Source of the DNA: Aegilops tauschii subsp. strangulata
Lineage: Eukaryota; Streptophyta; Magnoliopsida; Poales; Poaceae
Assembly (NCBI RefSeq): GCF_002575655.3
Contig: NC_053040.3
Span: 359,164,267 to 359,228,266, forward strand
DNA length: 64,000 nucleotides
Direction of reading: 5' to 3'
The position numbers and the translations under genes are program-made. The notes below the pieces were generated by a model, which was given only the letters and a program-made list of their open reading frames with translations, had not been told where the DNA came from and ran no database searches. Below, piece by piece: positions 12,070 to 23,157 of this stretch. Positions within the stretch are counted from its first letter, which is position 1, and each line of letters starts with the position of its first letter.

Positions 12070-12929
12070 GAGGCGGCTCCTCTACCGTGCCTCTGAGCAC
12101 GGCACGTCTGCCGTGCCTTCTTCGACGCTCGCGGATGCATTGATATGGGCCAGAAATTTACTAAAAACTAATCAGCCTAGCCAACTGTTAGATGTACACA
12201 CGCCTGAACTGATTAACTATGCTCTTGTCTTGAAAAAAAACTATGCTCAAAATTTTCGTTTTGCCAAAAAAACTATGCTCAAAATTTACTAAAAAAATAT
12301 GCTAAAGAAAATGTGCCATTTTAGCAGAACTAATTAAATAATTAACTTAAAAACAGTTAACTATAATCTGTTGTAAATATAAGACAGAGATTTCAATACA
12401 GACTACACACAAATGTATATAAACACATTTTAAAGTGTAGATTCACTCATTTTGCTTCATATATAGTCTATATTGGAATATTTTAAAAGCCTTATAGTAT
12501 TTAGGAACGGAGGGAGTATAATTAATACATGACCAACACTATAAAATGAAAATGATCTAGGCATGCACTGGGCCCTCAGCGAGGATCGCCACCCTGGATC
12601 CCTTCGTCGTCAAGGACCGACGTTCTAAATCCTTTTTCGGCCTCCATCATCTTCACCAACACCCTCGTCGAGCAAGGGATTCCTACATCATGTGGTGTTT
12701 AACTGTAGTAGCTAAGAGAGTGAATGCCTAGCGGGGCATTGTGAGCTTCGGAATTATTGTTTCGACTTTCAAAACTAAACAGTTAATAATTCAGGCGTGT
12801 GTACAACTAACGGCTGGGCTGGGCTGATTAGTTTTGGCTAGTTTCTGGCCCATTCCAATGCGCCCGCGAGCGTCCGAAGAAGGCACGGCAGCCGTGCCGT
12901 GCTCAAAGGCACGGTAGAGGATCCGGCTC
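12070..12929. mobile_element. Mutator-like non-autonomous element with long TIRs
   Basis: The two ends are inverted copies of each other for about 165 bp (12070-12235 versus 12765-12929): 18 of the first 20 bases agree (left GAGGCGGCTCCTCTACCGTG). The element is flanked by a perfect 11-bp direct repeat, CGAATCCCATG, at 12059-12069 and 12930-12940. Long TIRs and a 9-11 bp TSD are the hallmarks of Mutator-like elements. The 860-bp element has no transposase frame. It holds a Stowaway-like remnant (12374-12516). Small frames on either strand in the arms are not coding. Confidence 0.75.
12374..12516. mobile_element. Stowaway-type MITE remnant
   Basis: The right end reads TATTTAGGAACGGAGGGAG followed by TA, the canonical Stowaway (Tc1/mariner) terminus and target dinucleotide. 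The interior (TTTCAATACAGACTAC ... TATAGTCTATATTGGAA) is self-complementary as in this family. The left terminus has decayed and lacks the CTCCCTCCGT start. Confidence 0.65.
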
Positions 12930-12940
12930 CGAATCCCATG

Positions 12941-13640
12941 ACCACTATCCTCCTAACCTCGGCAGCAGGTGTACGATACGAGACTCCTTTCCGCGCTCCG
13001 CCATCGAGCTCAATGGGTTTGGGTTGCACCGCATCACGCCGCGCGCCGCCATCGGGCGGACAAGGACGACGCCTTTCCCGGCCCGATTATTTATAAGATC
13101 TCTTTCTCGAGGCGATACGATCGAAATCGGGGCAATGCAACGCGCACGATCCTCTAGTGCGCCGCGCTGCTGTAATGCAACAGACTGCACCAGAGAAATA
13201 GGAACATGGCATCGACTAGGGGAAAAGCACGGAGAGTGACCGCTGGGAGAATGGCGCCGTGTCTATAGGATTGGCTTATTTTAGCCTGCCCTGCAAAGCT
13301 CATGGCATGATTCACTTTGTGCTCAGGCCGCCTTTTCCGTCGGCTTGTACAAGTGTGGTACGCATACGGGTACGTGCTACTAGCAACTAGTGTCATGTCA
13401 TATTCTGAAATGAAAAACTAGTGTCATTTCATCAGTTTGTATGATCGTGTCAAACATATATGTATGCACAGGTACAACATGATGGATGCCGGTCTACTCT
13501 GCGATGATCATAAGCCGGTTTTTATTCGACCTGAACGCCGCGGATCAGAAGTTTATGCATCATCTTCTGTCCGCGGAAAATAATAACCAACGCTATAAAC
13601 AAGAATGTAATTACTACTGATATAGCTAACTCGATGGTAT
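12941..13640. other. Unassigned sequence downstream of the ALMT gene
   Basis: No gene or complete element recognised. The GC-rich part (12950-13200) resumes the sequence interrupted by the Mutator-like element at 12070-12929. The last part (13640-13716) is the expected 3' UTR side of the minus-strand ALMT gene. Confidence 0.3.
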
Positions 13641-13716
13641 TGTCAGGTTAAATCTGATCATACTCGTCCGGTCCGATAAGTCCAGCTGCTCCGGAGCGCT
13701 TTCATAGACGCTCGTT

Positions 13717-15391
13717 CTAAACCTGCTCAGAAGGTTTTGTTGTTTTGTTTTCTTCAGGTGGCTCGTCGGAGTCTGTCTCGTTCAACGGATGTACTTTCGT
13801 TTTCAGCTCGGCATCCCCCTTTTTGTCGTCATCATCGTCCGCCTGCTTGAAGCTGGCGAGGCTGGCCATCGTGTCCACGGCGTCGACCACGCTCTCGATC
13901 CTCGTCGATATCTCCGTCAGCAGCGACGCCACGGTGAAGAGCGGCATGGCGTCGATCAGCGACGCCTCCCCCGGCTCCCCTGCCAGGGTAAACGGGAGCT
14001 CCCGCATGTCGCCCTGCAGCTCGTGCACGGCCGTGTTCATGTCTGCCACGGCGAAGTCCAGCGCCGGGGAGGTCGTCATCGTGGCCACGGAGCTGGACGC
14101 CTCCCTCAGCACCCGCCCGCACTGCGCGCCCAGCCTCGTGCACACGTCGGTGAGGAGCCGCTTGACGCTCTCGGGGGCCTGGAGCTCGGCGCCGACGCAG
14201 CTGTTGAGGGTCTCCACGCAGTACGCGCAGTGGCGCATGGCGGCGCCGAGCTTGGCGTACTGGGCGTAGGGGTGGCGGAAGCCGAACTTGCCGTGCGCGG
14301 GCTCCCACCGCGCCAGGTTGGCCTGCGAGTCCTCTGACGCCTTGGAGTTGAGCACGCACTTGTAGCCCTCCGACTTGGCCTGCGCGCCCTCCTCCTCGCC
14401 GAAGTAGTCCTCCACGCAGCCCTCCACGGCGGCCGCGAGCTTCTCCATGTTGCGCACCGTGAGCTGGTGCAGCTCCTGGCCGGCCCACACGGGCCAGATG
14501 AGCACGCAGACGGCGAGGCAGATGAAGATGCCGATGGCGATGGTGACAAGCCGCTGCTGCGCCAGCGCCACCAGCTCGTCGACGCGGTACCCCGACACGG
14601 CCACCAGGCTGTATGTCAGGATGAAGATGGTCACGCCGTAGTCGAACCGGGCCTTGACCGTGGGTATGAACCGCGAGAAGGTGGCTGCCGCAGCTGCACA
14701 CGCACACATAGTAGATAATTAGTACGTGTCGCAGAAAGCCTGGCCGGTTTACAAGTGCGCACGAAGGTTTAGAGTACGTACCAAGCAGAAAGAGGGAGCC
14801 ACAGGTGATGACCGGCTCGAGCTTATCGCCGGACTTGCTCGCCACCCAGCTCACGCCCAGCCCGAGCACGCCGGCGCTCGCCGTCGCCACGGCCCGGTTG
14901 AACCCTTTGTACACGCTGCCACCTACACGTCCATACACAAATAAAATCAGCGACCAAGCCAAGAGTACGTGAATACATGCATGCTGAAGACATGCGATTG
15001 CTACTGATCTGTTTTGTAATAATTCTACTAGGTGCGACTTACCAACAGTGTACTCGAAAACGACGACGACGGTCATGATGGCCCACATGGCAGCCCCGCC
15101 GACGCCGTCGTAGAGCGGCCTGGTGTAGTAGAAGACGGAGACCAAGGTAAGGGCAACGCCGACTTTGAGGCCGTGCACCACTCTCCTCGGATCGTCGGCG
15201 CCAATCTTCCACACCTTCTTGGCGAAGCCGGAGACCCTGGCTCCGAGCAAGAGCACGCAGGCGAGCAGCCACGCCCAGGCCATGCCGGCCGGCCCGGCCT
15301 CGTACTCCACCGTCACCGACGCGCCCTCCGGCACCGTCACCCGCCACTCCAGCCCGCTCTGCGCGTCCCTCGCGGCGGCCTCCATGATCAC
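13717..15391 (-). CDS. ALMT: Aluminium-activated malate transporter (ALMT) family anion channel
   Basis: Three exons are deduced on the minus strand: 15391-15043, 14922-14782 and 14693-13717. The introns are 120 and 88 bp, both GT..AG, and the phases agree throughout, giving 488 residues. ALMT proteins are plasma-membrane or tonoplast channels for malate and other anions. The N-terminal 220 residues hold about six hydrophobic segments, with the family landmarks DDPRRVVHGLKVG (about 66-78), GFNRAVAT, PTVKARFDYGVTIFILTYSL (about 174-193) and IWPVWAGQELH. The hydrophilic C-terminal half carries the WEP motif WEPAHGKFGFRHP (from about 293). The tail is acidic and Lys-rich. A second ATG two codons in (15385) is an equally possible start. 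Length, splice sites and motifs suggest an intact gene; which ALMT subgroup and which ion it carries cannot be told from here. Confidence 0.9.
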
Positions 15392-15470
15392 CGGCAGAAG
15401 CAGGTCCAGACGAGTCCCTCCCTACTGCAAGCGTGCCAAGAAAATGCGGCCCGGCTGGCCGGCTCCACTA

Positions 15471-15483
15471 TGGTATATATAGG
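15471..15483 (-). promoter_or_regulatory. TATA box of the ALMT gene
   Basis: On the minus strand the sequence CCTATATATACC lies about 82-90 bp upstream of the ALMT start codon, a normal distance for a grass TATA box with a short 5' UTR. No in-frame upstream ATG was noticed between it and the start. Confidence 0.6.
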
Positions 15484-15489
15484 TTGACC

Positions 15490-15994
15490 GCTGCTTCTGC
15501 GTCACTTATTCTGTTGGACTTATGCTACGAGCTGACAGGATCGGAGGGAGAAGGGGAGCAACGCAACCTTCCAAGGAAGGAACGAGGGAAAGGAAAGGCT
15601 GCCCGGCGAATGATCTCCCTGTCTTGGAATGTTGTGAGGCACCGGGGGACTTGCTTATATAGGAAAGAAGTTTTCCGAGGCACTCCAATGGACTTTGACG
15701 TGGGGCATTTGTCAGGGCGGAGATTGGAGACGACCGACCTCGCGCACGAAAGCTCGCGCGATACGTGCGTTTTTCGGCAAAGGAAAAGGGGCGAGTGCGT
15801 CGCCAACAGGATGGAAATGGAGAGATGTGGTACGTACAGATCGAGTGCGGTTTCTCCACTCGATCACTATCGATCTGCTTGTCTTTGCCTGAGGGCGATC
15901 CTGAGTTCCTGATCACTGCTTCTAGTCGTAGGAAAACTAACAGAGTCTCCACAGCTATTAGTTGTGTGAAGCATTATGTTTCTTTATGTGAGAT
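15490..15994. other. ALMT upstream region
   Basis: Non-repetitive sequence between the ALMT TATA box and the first MITE, presumably carrying the promoter. I cannot assign specific cis-elements with confidence. Frames on both strands (15433-15952) overlap antisense and are not credible genes. Confidence 0.35.
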
Positions 15995-15997
15995 TTA

Positions 15998-16278
15998 GGC
16001 CCTGTTTGGTTCACAAGTCCTAGGACTTTTTTTAGTCCCAACTTATAAGTTTCAAGTCCCTAAAAAGTTTCTACATGTTTGGTTATTGGGACTTATAAGT
16101 CCCTATAAGACCATATTACAACTATAAGTCCCTATAAGACTCTCCTTAAGAGTCTTATTTGATAGGTCTCAAATGCCCACTGTAAGTCCTTATAAGTCTC
16201 TTCTGTTTGGTTTAGATGGGACTTATAGGGACTTCTTTAAGTCCCTAAACCAATAAGTCCCTGAAAACAAACACCCTC
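15998..16278. mobile_element. Tourist/Harbinger-type MITE
   Basis: Begins GGCCCTGTTTGGTTC and ends AACAAACACCCTC, imperfect terminal inverted repeats of the form GRGSSTGTTTGKTT. The flanking triplet TTA is present at 15995-15997 and 16279-16281, the TSD expected for PIF/Harbinger MITEs. The interior repeats GGGACTTATAAGTCC-like palindromes. It lies about 600 bp upstream of the ALMT start codon. Confidence 0.85.
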
Positions 16279-16281
16279 TTA

Positions 16282-17237
16282 AAAACACAAAAGGAGAATC
16301 AAGTAGAACAGTTTGTTTAATTCACATCTAGATGTTTTCTAAGGATGTCATATCTAATCTTCCACAAGTAACGTAGCAACAAGGAGCAAAAAAAAAGTTG
16401 GGACAAAAAAAAACAGACTACAAACATAGTGGACATCAGGTTAGATGTGACTTAGCTATGTCACATCTAGATGTGTCCTAGATAGACTCCAAGTAGAAAT
16501 ATTTCGGACAATCAAGCTATGCATGTGCTAGAATGTGAGGGAAATTGGTTAACATGCCAGAAAAGAATTTTTTTAGAGAGATGATTTGTGCTAGGAAATT
16601 CGATTTTGTTGGTCTTCAGGAGATCATTAAAGCTGTTTTTTCCTAAAAATGGATTGTATAATCTTTGCGGTGGGAGAAATCTTGCTTGTCTCTGTACGCG
16701 GGTGATCCTGAACTCCTACATCTGCTTGTCTAAAAACGATCTGCTTGTCTCTGCCTGCGGGCGATCCTGAATTCCTGGTGACAGCTTCGATTAGTTACTT
16801 GTCAGTTACCGCGTCGCATCAGCAGTTTCGTCCTCTTGTCCAATTCGGTCCTGAATCTGCAGCGCGACAACAAATTCGAACCGTCTAGAGATTTGCTGCT
16901 GCGTAATTGTCAGTTACTCAAGTCTTTGAGACCGATAGGGACGCTGCAAGGGACACGCATGTAGTTCGAACTTGTTGGACACAAACTCGATCGCAGACGC
17001 CGGCAAGATGAGCTCGGCCCCTTTCATCCTTGAGGCAGATTGCTCAGTCGCGCCGGCGACGATGCAGGAGCATGGTGCTGACAGATCTCCCATGACGGCT
17101 CTGATCTGTGAAACCAAGCGTTTACTCGAAGGAGACGGGGAGTGAGTTCAAAATTGCTGCTACGTCTCGGGATCAGAACGTTGCTAGCCATAGACTTGCC
17201 CGGTTGGGGAGTTCTCCGCGCGTGCAGCTGTCCTCGT
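16282..17237. other. Unassigned sequence between two MITEs
   Basis: No gene or terminal repeat recognised. A short direct duplication, CTGCTTGTCTnTGCCTG(A/C)GGGCGATCCTGA, is shared by about 15876-15903 and 16741-16770, suggesting an old local duplication. Confidence 0.3.
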
Positions 17238-17240
17238 TAA

Positions 17241-17558
17241 GAGCATCTTCAACGGCCGCACAAAAATTTCACGCCCTAAAATAGTTTTAACACGTCACTA
17301 TAACACTTTTAAAATGCCGGACTTAACTTTGCTTTAGCAGATGCCCAAAAACGCGCGCCCAAAAAAACACACAGTATAAATTGTAAAGTGCACGCAATCC
17401 GGCGCCTTAAATTGCAGCATGCGACAGTGTTTTTCAGCACGCGCCCAACCGTATTTTGCGCGCGCATTATTTTACAGTTTTTGTTGGAGCTGTCCGGCGG
17501 CCAAAAAATCCAAATTTAAGCGCGCGAAGCGGTTTTTGGGCGGCTGTTGGAGATGCTC
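17241..17558. mobile_element. Harbinger-type MITE
   Basis: Terminal inverted repeats GAGCATCTTCAACGGCCG and CGGCTGTTGGAGATGCTC, with the triplet TAA duplicated at 17238-17240 and 17559-17561. The terminus GAGCATCTnCAAC is the common one of PIF/Harbinger MITEs in Triticeae; the MITE at 38229-38624 has the same kind of end. No coding capacity. Confidence 0.85.
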
Positions 17559-17561
17559 TAA

Positions 17562-18193
17562 TAGTACAAATCTCTTTTTCCGGAATTCTTTTTATGTACT
17601 CGTTTTGTGGTAGGAATAAGTTCTACTTGGAATTTGGATGCATAAAAATTATACAAATGCGGGAAGAATTGCTCCAATCGCGGCTAAATTGGATATTGGG
17701 AGCATATTCGTAGCCCTCAATCCAAAGTGCACAGGAAAAGGCTTAGAAATCGGTGGTCGTACATGGATCTTGTGGTACAATCTGTACTTCAGCTGGACTC
17801 ACTAGCTAGTAAGTAGCTCCTTGCAATTTATGACTAGCCAGACATTAGTGCGTGGATGCATGCACTAGCCTTTCAACTTTTGTAACTGGCTTTTCTAAAT
17901 CAAAAGGAAAACCTCCTACTACATTTTTGTTTGCCCTTTTTGAATGGGTCCACTTTCATTTGTGAAAGTCAAATGAGGTGCATATCTACAAGCCTACACA
18001 TCAAAATAGATGGATGCACTCCAGTGGAGATTTTATCGGGCGGCTTTAACACGCTCAAACCCGCACTTCAAAAATGTTACTCCCTTCGGTTTTGTACAGA
18101 AGAACACTATCTCAATTTTTAGGTATGAAGAAAACAAAATCAACTAATAAGTAACACGATTAATTGTGTGGAAAATCTCGTGTTTGAGTCAGT
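17562..18193. other. Unassigned sequence with a Stowaway trace
   Basis: No gene recognised. TTACTCCCTTCGGTTTTGTA at 18077-18096 resembles a decayed Stowaway left terminus; no matching right terminus was found. Confidence 0.25.
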
Positions 18194-18439
18194 TAAACAT
18201 ATTGTAGGGAAGCAACACAGCCGCCTCCTCTTCCTAAAAAACAGCTAGGATTTGTGTCTCTCGCCGACTCCGCGCAGGTCCACCTCGTCTCCGGTGGCCC
18301 TAGGGCCATGGGGGCGCGATGGATCCTGGCAAGGGCCGGTGGGAGGGCTCCGTTGTTAGTCGTTCCTTTGAGATTTGTTAGGGTTTGTGTCCTGCTCAGG
18401 AAGGCGAGACGGCAACGGCTCCCTGAACACTATTAGGGA

Positions 18440-18640
18440 AAACCCTAGTAGTAGCGCAGGTTTAATGCCCACTAGTAGCACGGGACACCGCGCTACTAGT
18501 AAGGCGCTACATCTATTCCTTAGCAGTAGCGCGTGCGACACACGCTACTCCTAAGACATATAGCCGCAGCGTTTATTCACTCCCGCGCTAATGCTAATAT
18601 AGCTAGTAGTAGCGTGTTTACTCTCCATCGCTACTATTAT
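18440..18640. repeat. CACTA left subterminal repeats
   Basis: The motif AGTAGCGCG or its complement recurs in both orientations about seven times within 200 bp of the left terminus. The same motif recurs at the right end (32335-32790). Such arrays are the presumed binding sites of the CACTA DNA-binding protein. Confidence 0.7.
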
Positions 18641-18699
18641 TCTTTTTCTCATTTTCTTAATTTTTAGTGTATTTATACGCTGTTATACAAATTTTGGTA

Positions 18700-19125
18700 T
18701 AATACCAATTATGAGGTTGTTATATCAATATGTCCATAACAGTGTGTCAAATGAAGGTGGATTAGGTTCAAGTGGAGCCAACATGTGGTGCATGTCAAAA
18801 GTATACTACTAATCCAAACTTGATCTAGTTTGGACTAGTAGTACTTTCGATGTGCACCACATGTTGCCTCCAATTGAATCTAATCCGCCAACACAAGCTA
18901 TTTAATCATCATCATAGTCATTACCACCAACAGTAGCTATTTAATCATCGTAGTCATAGTGTAGCACACATCATCATCTTCAAACTCATTCTAGCTAGCT
19001 AATCACCACCAACACTAGCTGCGGTAGCTATCTAATCACCACCAACACTAGCTAATAATAATCATCATAGTCATTACCACCAACACTAGCTATTTAATCA
19101 TCATAACTCATTTCTAGCTAGCTAA
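18700..19125. other. CACTA internal non-coding segment with ATCATC/CACCAACA repeats
   Basis: Between the left subterminal repeats and the 3' end of the B3-like gene. A phrase of the form CACCAACACTAGCTATTTAATCATCATAGTCATTAC recurs about four times at 18900-19130 with 40-60 bp spacing. Near 18765 and 18862 two inverted copies of AAGTGGAGCCAACATGTGGTGCA form a stem with a loop of about 60 bp. No gene seen. Confidence 0.45.
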
Positions 19126-20350
19126 TCACTCCTGCTGCTCTCTTTCAGGTAAAATAACATAAAACATGTGTAGCACTCCTGCTTCATTAAGTTGGAGCAT
19201 GCAGATGAACATGTCTCCTAATCGTGGGCTGCGCTTCTGATTGCTGCCCCCTAGTACTTCTCTGCGATCGTTCACAATTTTGCTCCAGTCTTTCACTATT
19301 AAGCATTCCTCGCTATTAGAAATCCTGAATGCACTAAAGTGCATTGTAGGAAATCTTGGCCGTAAGCTAACAATTCTCATGCGACCTTTAGTCTTGATCC
19401 AATGAGGCACAACATTGGTCGGGAGTCCCTGTTGAAGAACATCGTATAGTAATATACTTAGCAATGAAGTTTAGCTTAAAAAATAATGTATGCAAAAGAT
19501 GCACTGAGGACAAATAGTAAAAATCTTACCATCTTTCCTAAATAGATGTTACCGTAGTTCAGTACGAACACTATTGGTTGCACGTTTTGAGTACCAAGAT
19601 TTTTAAGTCCAGGAAAATAATTTGTCTTGACAGTATGAAGATCCTCAAGCCATGAAACATAATGACCTATCTCCTCGCAGTTTAGCTCAGCCCCGGGACA
19701 GTGGACGGTCATGTCTACCAAGCGCCGGACATGTTTGCTTGAATGGAAATAAGCTGTCAATAGAAATTAGTTGTCAACTATTTTTGAATAAACAATATCA
19801 AAGACATAAATATGGTTGAGAAACTCACATAATGGTATAACTAGAGGCGTCTGCACATCGACCCAGATGTCTCTATTACCTTCAATATCATCTTCAGAAC
19901 GAATATCAAAGGTGATAAACATATCAGACTCAAATGCATAAGCCTTGCATAGTGCTTGCCAAGTTTTGCATTCAAAATAGGTGTAGGTGTCTGCGTTGTA
20001 TAATTTTGCGTGGAAAGTATAACCATGCTCGGTCTTCAAGTAAACTCTCTTTACCTCCATAGTAGTTTTCATAGGACTGAAACCTATCTTATCCAAGACA
20101 AAAACTCTTGCATGGCAGAGGATACGCTAGTAGAATAGTAAAATATTTAAATTATAACTTGAAGCAAATGAAGCAGATGTCATGCTTAATTACGAAAAAA
20201 GACTTGTCGTTGTGACTTACTGTACACTTCGAAGTTCTCGTCCAGCTTGATGCTGAAGCGTCTATCATCATCTAGGAAGATTCTGTCGCACAGGCCGCGC
20301 TCGTCTTCGCAGTATTCGCAAATACTGAAATCCTTTTCGTCGTGAGACAT
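19126..20350 (-). CDS. B3-domain-like protein carried by the CACTA element, four exons
   Basis: Deduced exons on the minus strand: 20350-20221, 20104-19829, 19753-19530 and 19428-19126. The donors are GTAAGT, GTGAGT, GTAAGA and the acceptors end in AG. Phases agree across all three introns and give an uninterrupted 310-residue protein. Residues 1-43 hold a Cys-rich acidic start (CEYCEDERGLC). The second exon (VYLKTEHGYTFHAKLYN ... TWQALCKAYAFESDMFITFD) has the hydrophobic pattern of the C-terminal half of a plant B3 DNA-binding domain. Exons 3-4 repeat it (GLPTNVVPHWIKTKGRMRIV ... CLIVKDWSKIV ... SPRLGDMFICML). If so, it would be a nuclear DNA-binding protein with two degenerate B3 folds. B3 is inferred by pattern only; an unrelated beta-barrel family is possible. 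The open frame with intact splice sites inside a transposon is notable. Confidence 0.6.
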
Positions 20351-20843
20351 TTCCTATGTTCATAGTTGAAACATTAATTGAAAATCGATCAAAGGCAACT
20401 ACCAGGATACTAAAGACACAAATCCGGGACACTCTATATTTCCTACATATTCTGGCACAAGTCATGCCAAAATTCACGGAAAAAATCCGGCATGACCTTT
20501 GCTAAAATAGGACATATCGAGCGCCTGAAATTTGCCAGAACGGAAATGAATCAACACTCCGGCAAAACATAGGCCACTCGGAGGTATAACCTGCAAACAT
20601 GACCGACCACTTGGGCAAGCACATATCCTATTTGAGCAACACAAGATATACATTTCAAAATATCTTATTGGACTCATATTGACATGAGCATTCAATAAGC
20701 AAAACCAAATCATAAAATAAATAAGTATTCAAATTAGCATGCATTCAATAAGCAAAAGTAAATCATCTCATGCGTCCGTACATCGTCGAATATTATCACT
20801 AATACATCCCGAATAGTATCTTAATATAACATCACTAATACAA
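20351..20843. other. Spacer upstream of the B3-like gene
   Basis: About 490 bp between the ATG of the B3-like gene and the stop of the next minus-strand frame. It presumably contains the B3-like gene's 5' UTR and promoter, or an intron if both are one transcript. I see no clear TATA box. Confidence 0.35.
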
Positions 20844-21111
20844 CTAAAACCCTAGCGCACAGCGGGTATTTGCGCGTGCGGTGGACACCCAAAGAGAAGG
20901 AACCATCACAGGATCATAGCTCCAGTGAGATCCCTGGAGAACCTGCCAGGTATTGGAGAACCTGTGCTCCAACGCAAACAAGTAGCGACGGACGTGCGCG
21001 TCCTCCTCCCTGACACGGTGACGTACCACCTCCGCGGGGTCCTCGAGCCTCTGGACCGTCCCTGGCCCACGTGACCGCCACCAAAGAAGGTTCGGGTCAA
21101 CAACGGGCTGA
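20844..21111 (-). pseudogene. CACTA-carried gene broken by the copia insertion
   Basis: On the minus strand an open frame runs from the copia junction (21111) to a stop at 20844, with a Trp/Arg-rich sequence including LLWWRSRGPGTVQRL, EEDAHVRRYLFALEHRF and SHWSYDPVMVPSLWV. Across the copia element, the sequence at 31431-31440 supplies an in-frame ATG (31438-31440) directly before the GCTGA target site. In the uninterrupted allele the coding region would therefore have been at least 90 codons. I do not recognise the family, though I recall similar proteins predicted in Triticeae genomes. Its position next to the B3-like gene on the same strand suggests that both were picked up as cargo or form one transcription unit. 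Confidence 0.55.
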
Positions 21112-22822
21112 TGTTGGGGATCGTAGCAGAAATTTAAAATTTTCTACGCATCACCAAGATCAATCTATGGAGTCATCTAGCAACGAGAGAGAGGAGTGCA
21201 TCTACATACCCTTGTAGATCATGAGCGGAAGCGTTCAAGTGAACGGGGTTGATGGAGTCGTACTCGTCGTGATCCAAATCACCGATGACCGAGTGCCGAA
21301 CGGACGACACCTCCGCGTTCAACACACGTACGGAGCAGCGACGTCTCCTCCTTCTTGATCCAGCAAGGGGGAAGGAGAGGTTGATGGAGATCCAGCAGCA
21401 CGACGGCGTGGTGGTGGAAGCAGCGGGGATCTCGGCAGGGCTTCGCCAAGCTCAGCGAGAGGGAGAAGTGTCACGGGAGGGAGAGGGAGGCGCCAGGGGC
21501 TGTGGTGCGGCTGCCCTCCCTCCCTCTCCTATATATAGGCCTCCTGGGGGGGCGCCGGCCCTGGGAGATCAGATCTCCAAGGGGGGCGGCGGCCAAGGGG
21601 TGGCTTCCCCCCCAAGCCAAGTGGGGGGCGCCCCCACCCTAGGGTTTCCAACCCTAGGCGCAGGGGGAGGACCAAGGGGGGGCGCACCAGCCCACCAGGG
21701 GCTGGTTCCCCTCCCACTTCAGCCCATGGGGCCCTCCGGGATAGGTGGCCCCACCCGGTGGACCCTCGGGACCCTTCCGGTGGTCCTGGTACAATACCGG
21801 TAACCCCCGAAACTTTCCCGGTGGCCGAAACTGGACTTCCTATATATAATTCTTCACCTCCGGACCATTCCGGAACTCCTCGTGACGTCCGGGATCTCAT
21901 CCGGGACTCCGAACAACTTTCGGGTTACCGCATACTAATATCTCTACAACCCTAGCGTCACCGAACCTTAAGTGTGTAGACCCTACGGGTTCGGGAGACA
22001 TGCAGACATGACCGAGACGCCTCTCCGGTCAATAACCAACAGCGGGATCTGGATACCCATGTTGGCTCCCACATGTTCCACGATGATCTCATCGGATGAA
22101 CCACGGTGTCGAGGATTCAATCAATCCCGTATGCAATTCCCTTTGTCAAACGGTATGTTACTTGCCCGAGATTCGATCGTCGGTATCCCAATACCTTGTT
22201 CAATCTCGTTACCGGCAAGTCTCTTTACTCGTACCGCAATGCATGATCCCGTGACTAACGCCTTAGTCACATTGAGCTCATTATGATGATGCATTACCGA
22301 GTGGGCCCAGAGATACCTCTCCGTCACACGGAGTGACAAATCCCAGTCTCGATCCGTGCCAACCCAACAGACACTTTCGGAGATACCCGTAGTGCACCTT
22401 TATAGTCACCCAGTTACGTTGTGACGTTTGGCACACCCAAAGCACTCCTACGGTATCCGGGAGTTGCACGATCTCATGGTCTAAGGAAAAGATACTTGAC
22501 ATTGGAAAAGCTCTAGCAAACGAAACTACACGATCTTTTATGCTATGCTTAGGATTGGGTCTTGTCCATCACATCATTCTCCTAATGATGTGATCCCATT
22601 ATCAACGACATCCAATGTCCATGGTCAGGAAACCGTAACCATCTATTGATCAACGAGCTAGTCAACTAGAGGCTTACTAGGGACATGGTGTTGTCTATGT
22701 ATCCACACATGTATCTGAGTTTCCTATCAATACAATTCTAGCATGGATAATAAACGATTATCATGAATAAGGAAATATAATAATAACCAATTTATTATTG
22801 CCTCTAGGGCATATTTCCAACA
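21112..22822 (-). repeat. Copia LTR A (outer left)
   Basis: A full 1711-bp LTR, plus-strand ends TGTTGGGGATCGTAG and ATTTCCAACA. It differs from B and C at diagnostic sites, for example GAGACGCCTCTCC and TGTTCCACGATG where C has GAGACGACTCTCC and TGTTCCTCGATG. It also differs over the last 150 bp (near 22690-22790). Confidence 0.9.
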
Positions 22823-23157
22823 GTCTCCCACTTGCACTAGAGTCAATAATCTAGTTCACATCACCATGTGATTAACACTCACTGTGTTCTGGGTTGATCA
22901 TGTTATGCTTGTGAGAGAGGTTATTAGTCAACGGGTCTGAACCTTTCAGAACCGTGTGCTTTACGAATATCTATGTCATCCTGTGGATGCTACCACACGC
23001 TATTTGGAGCCATTTCAAATAATTGCTCTACTATACGAATCCGGTTTACTACTCAGAGTCATCCGGATTTGTGTCAAAGTTCGCATCGACGTAACCCTTT
23101 ACGACGAACTCCTTTCCACCTCCATAATCGAGAAAATTCCTTAATCCACTAGGTACT
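22823..23157 (-). pseudogene. Fragment of a second copia internal region (RNase H end)
   Basis: Begins with the polypurine-tract side (GTCTCCCACTTGCACTAGAG in plus) exactly as at 24405. It then matches the RNase H end of the full copy with many substitutions and a gap of about 240 bp (22823-23030 corresponds to 24405-24600; 23035-23157 corresponds to about 24830-24975). It stops abruptly at the truncated LTR B. Divergence is clearly larger than between LTRs B and C. Confidence 0.7.

Noticed and set aside
13789..14337. Plus-strand frames opposite the ALMT third exon
   Set aside because: Antisense shadows of a GC-rich coding exon; the minus-strand frame has the family motifs.
13832..15391. A single 519-codon minus-strand frame read straight through as the ALMT product
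   Set aside because: After residue 116 it translates the introns and then the wrong frame of exon 3 (Arg/Ala/Gly-rich). The spliced model restores all ALMT motifs.
21972..22286. Repeated 104-codon frame (also at 23557 and 30582) as a small gene
   Set aside because: It occurs at the same place in all three copia LTRs and on the strand opposite to the element; it is LTR sequence that happens to be open.
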